Shown here: one piece after another, positions 16,547-17,604 of the stretch
Numbering within the stretch: position 1 is the first letter of the stretch
Layout of the letters: every line of letters starts with the position of its first letter
From: Butyrivibrio sp. UBA3740
GTDB taxonomy: Bacteria > Bacillota > Clostridia > Lachnospirales > Lachnospiraceae
Assembly (NCBI GenBank): GCA_002372465.1
Contig: DFGW01000187.1
Span: 1-17,604 of the forward strand
Length of the DNA: 17,604 nucleotides
Reading direction: 5' to 3'
Position numbers and translations under genes: made by a program
The notes under the pieces: model-generated
Database searches by the model: none
Seen by the model: only the letters and a program-made list of their open reading frames with translations
Told to the model about the DNA's origin: nothing

Positions 16547-17185
16547 ATGAAAAGGAATATAGTTATTACAATTGCACGCCAGTATGGTAGCGGCGGAAGA
16601 ACAGTGGGAGAGATGCTTGCAAATGATCTTGGCATCCACTACTATGATCACGAACTTATCCATCTTGCATCTGAGGAGAGTGGAATCAATCTAGGACTTT
16701 TCCTGGACGCCGATGAGAAGGTAAGAAAGACAGGCTTCTTCAAGACTCCTGTTAACGTATACAGGGGCGAGCTCCTTGGCCCTGACAGCAAGGAATTTAC
16801 TTCTGAGGCCAATCTCTTTAATTATCAGGCCAAGGTTATTAAAAAGCTTGCAGAGACCACCAGCTGCGTTATTGTTGGCCGTGCGGCGGATTTTGTGCTT
16901 AAGGACTATGATAATGTCCTGAGCGTCTTTGTTCATGCGCCCCAGGCATTCCTGGAGGAGCAGGCAGCCAAGGTTAAGAGCCTTCCTCATGATGAGCTTG
17001 TGAAGTTCATGGCTCAGGAGGACAAGTTCAGAGCTGTATACTATGAGCATCACACAGGCCAGAAGTGGACCGACGCCATGAACTATGACCTTTGCCTGGA
17101 CAGCAGCAAGCTTGGTTTCGAAAAGTGCGTAGAAGCCATCAAGGCCCATGCTAAGGTGCGCTTCGGAGAAGATATATTTGACTAA
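16547..17185 (+). CDS. Cytidylate-kinase-like family protein
   Basis: 212 residues. The N-terminus NIVITIARQYGSGGRTVGEM carries the modified P-loop G-S-G-G-R (14-18) of the Cytidylate_kin2 family. It is followed by LANDLGIHYYDHELIHLASEESGI, the nucleotide-kinase segment after the P-loop. CVIVGRAADFVL is the second family hallmark, and DAMNYDLCLDSSKLGFEKCVEAI is the conserved C-terminal segment. Members are about 200-220 residues, are common in Clostridia and are distinct from the housekeeping Cmk. Their physiological substrate is generally not established; phosphoryl transfer to a (d)CMP-like acceptor is inferred from the fold. The start has GGAGGG upstream. The gene is followed within 30 bases by an insertion sequence. 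It is not an obvious part of the transporter. Confidence 0.85.
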   Translation: MKRNIVITIARQYGSGGRTVGEMLANDLGIHYYDHELIHLASEESGINLGLFLDADEKVRKTGFFKTPVNVYRGELLGPDSKEFTSEANLFNYQAKVIKKLAETTSCVIVGRAADFVLKDYDNVLSVFVHAPQAFLEEQAAKVKSLPHDELVKFMAQEDKFRAVYYEHHTGQKWTDAMNYDLCLDSSKLGFEKCVEAIKAHAKVRFGEDIFD

Positions 17186-17215
17186 AGATTTTCCCCCGGG
17201 ACTGTATTGATATGA

Positions 17216-17269
17216 TTCCCCTAAAGTAGACAATGGAAATATCCAAAGTCTCCTTTAGGGGGATTTTTT
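17216..17269 (+). terminator. Long hairpin at the insertion-sequence tip overlapping the orfA ribosome site
   Basis: Bases 17216-17231 pair with 17248-17263 over 16 positions with one mismatch (17227/17252) and one G-T wobble. Inside the loop TGGA (17234-17237) can also pair with TCCA (17242-17245). Six T residues follow (17264-17269), then the orfA ATG at 17270. It thus has terminator form. It would also bury the orfA ribosome site AGGGGG (17257-17262) in any transcript entering from outside. Confidence 0.75.
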
Positions 17270-17604
17270 ATGGCTAAAAGGAAGCACACTACCGAATGGA
17301 TGCTTGCTAGAGTAATGGAATACCTAAACGGTGAGGGATCATATCATTCAATTTCTAAAGCATATGGGATTGGTTATGAAACTTTAAGAAGATGGGTTTC
17401 TGCTTATGAAGCACAGGGCGAAACTGCCTTTATCCAACCAAGTGGAAATAAGAGTTATAGCAAGGAATTTAAAATCAAATGTATAAAGACTGTTTTGCGA
17501 GGAGAACTGTCGATTCCTGATTGCGTAGCTACTCACGGAATATCAAATGATTCCATTCTTCGGCATTGGATTTCAGAGTATAATGCCAATAGAGAGCTTA
17601 AGGA
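17270..17604 (+). CDS. IS3-family transposase OrfA, 3' end outside window
   Basis: 111 complete codons are visible from ATG 17270, preceded by AGGGGGA about 7 bases upstream. The product begins MAKRKHTTEWMLARVMEYLNG. Residues ~10-46 form one helix-turn-helix (SYHSISKAYGIGYETLRRWV). Residues ~65-104 form a second (YSKEFKIKCIKTVLRGELSI, then ATHGISNDSILRHWISEY). Two such domains in one OrfA are typical of the IS150-type branch of IS3, where OrfA binds the terminal repeats and OrfB supplies the DDE catalytic domain after a -1 frameshift. The frame is intact as far as seen. Confidence 0.85.
   Translation, partial: MAKRKHTTEWMLARVMEYLNGEGSYHSISKAYGIGYETLRRWVSAYEAQGETAFIQPSGNKSYSKEFKIKCIKTVLRGELSIPDCVATHGISNDSILRHWISEYNANRELK

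Larger units (their letters stand above)
17213..17604 (+). mobile_element. IS3-family (IS150-like) insertion sequence, left end
   Basis: The inferred tip is TGATTCCCCTAAAGTAGACA at 17213, beginning with the TG dinucleotide usual for IS3-family ends. It is followed by an orfA with two helix-turn-helix domains. The element runs off the right edge, so orfB, the frameshift site, the right end and the target duplication cannot be seen. The bases just outside (ATA or GATA, ending at 17212) would be the duplicated target. Family assignment rests on orfA; the exact left boundary is inference. Confidence 0.75.

Noticed and set aside
1..17604. CRISPR arrays, tRNA or rRNA genes, phage or defence genes
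   Set aside because: No spaced direct repeats, cloverleaf-like sequence, rRNA segments or recognisable defence proteins were seen on either strand.

Overview
The window looks like chromosomal DNA from an anaerobic Gram-positive bacterium of the Lachnospiraceae (Clostridia), possibly Butyrivibrio or a close relative. This rests on very large secreted proteins built from InlB-type, Big_2 and YTG-type repeats, a lipobox solute-binding protein, purine-rich AGGAGG ribosome sites, moderate base composition and a two-domain cytidylate-kinase-like gene. The genus is inference; no marker gene is present.

Left third (1-9700): two giant secreted genes point at each other. The plus-strand gene is cut by the left edge and encodes about 14 degenerate InlB B-repeat (Flg_new-like) units followed by a fibronectin-III-like C-terminus. 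The minus-strand gene (5032-9684) encodes a signal peptide, an acidic Ser/Thr/Asp/Glu-rich linker, a CAP/SCP domain, six Big_2-like Ig domains and seven C-terminal repeats. They share one bidirectional terminator. Neither has an LPXTG anchor.

Middle (9700-11640): three small genes without recognised function. They are a minus-strand Met/Gly-rich 118-residue protein with a good sigma-A promoter and a strong terminator, a divergent 90-residue protein, and a 174-residue protein with three membrane helices and a cytoplasmic tail. Terminators separate them from each other and from the next operon.

Right (11640-17185): a complete branched-chain amino-acid type ABC transporter in the order livJ, livH, livM, livG, livF. 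An intrinsic-terminator-like hairpin and an extended -10 promoter lie between the binding-protein gene and the permease genes. This would let the lipoprotein be made in excess and give the permease/ATPase genes their own start. The transporter has a lipid-anchored receptor outside the cell, two membrane subunits and two ATPases. A cytidylate-kinase-like gene follows, with its own TATAAT box and no visible terminator between it and livF.

Right edge (17213-17604): the left end of an IS3-family (IS150-like) element with the start of orfA. A long hairpin at its tip is both terminator-like and hides the orfA ribosome site, a protective arrangement known from other insertion sequences.

I did not find a convincing new multi-gene system. 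The best candidates for undescribed biology are the three small genes at 10015-11550, the livJ-livH intergenic control region and the architecture of the CAP/Big_2 protein.
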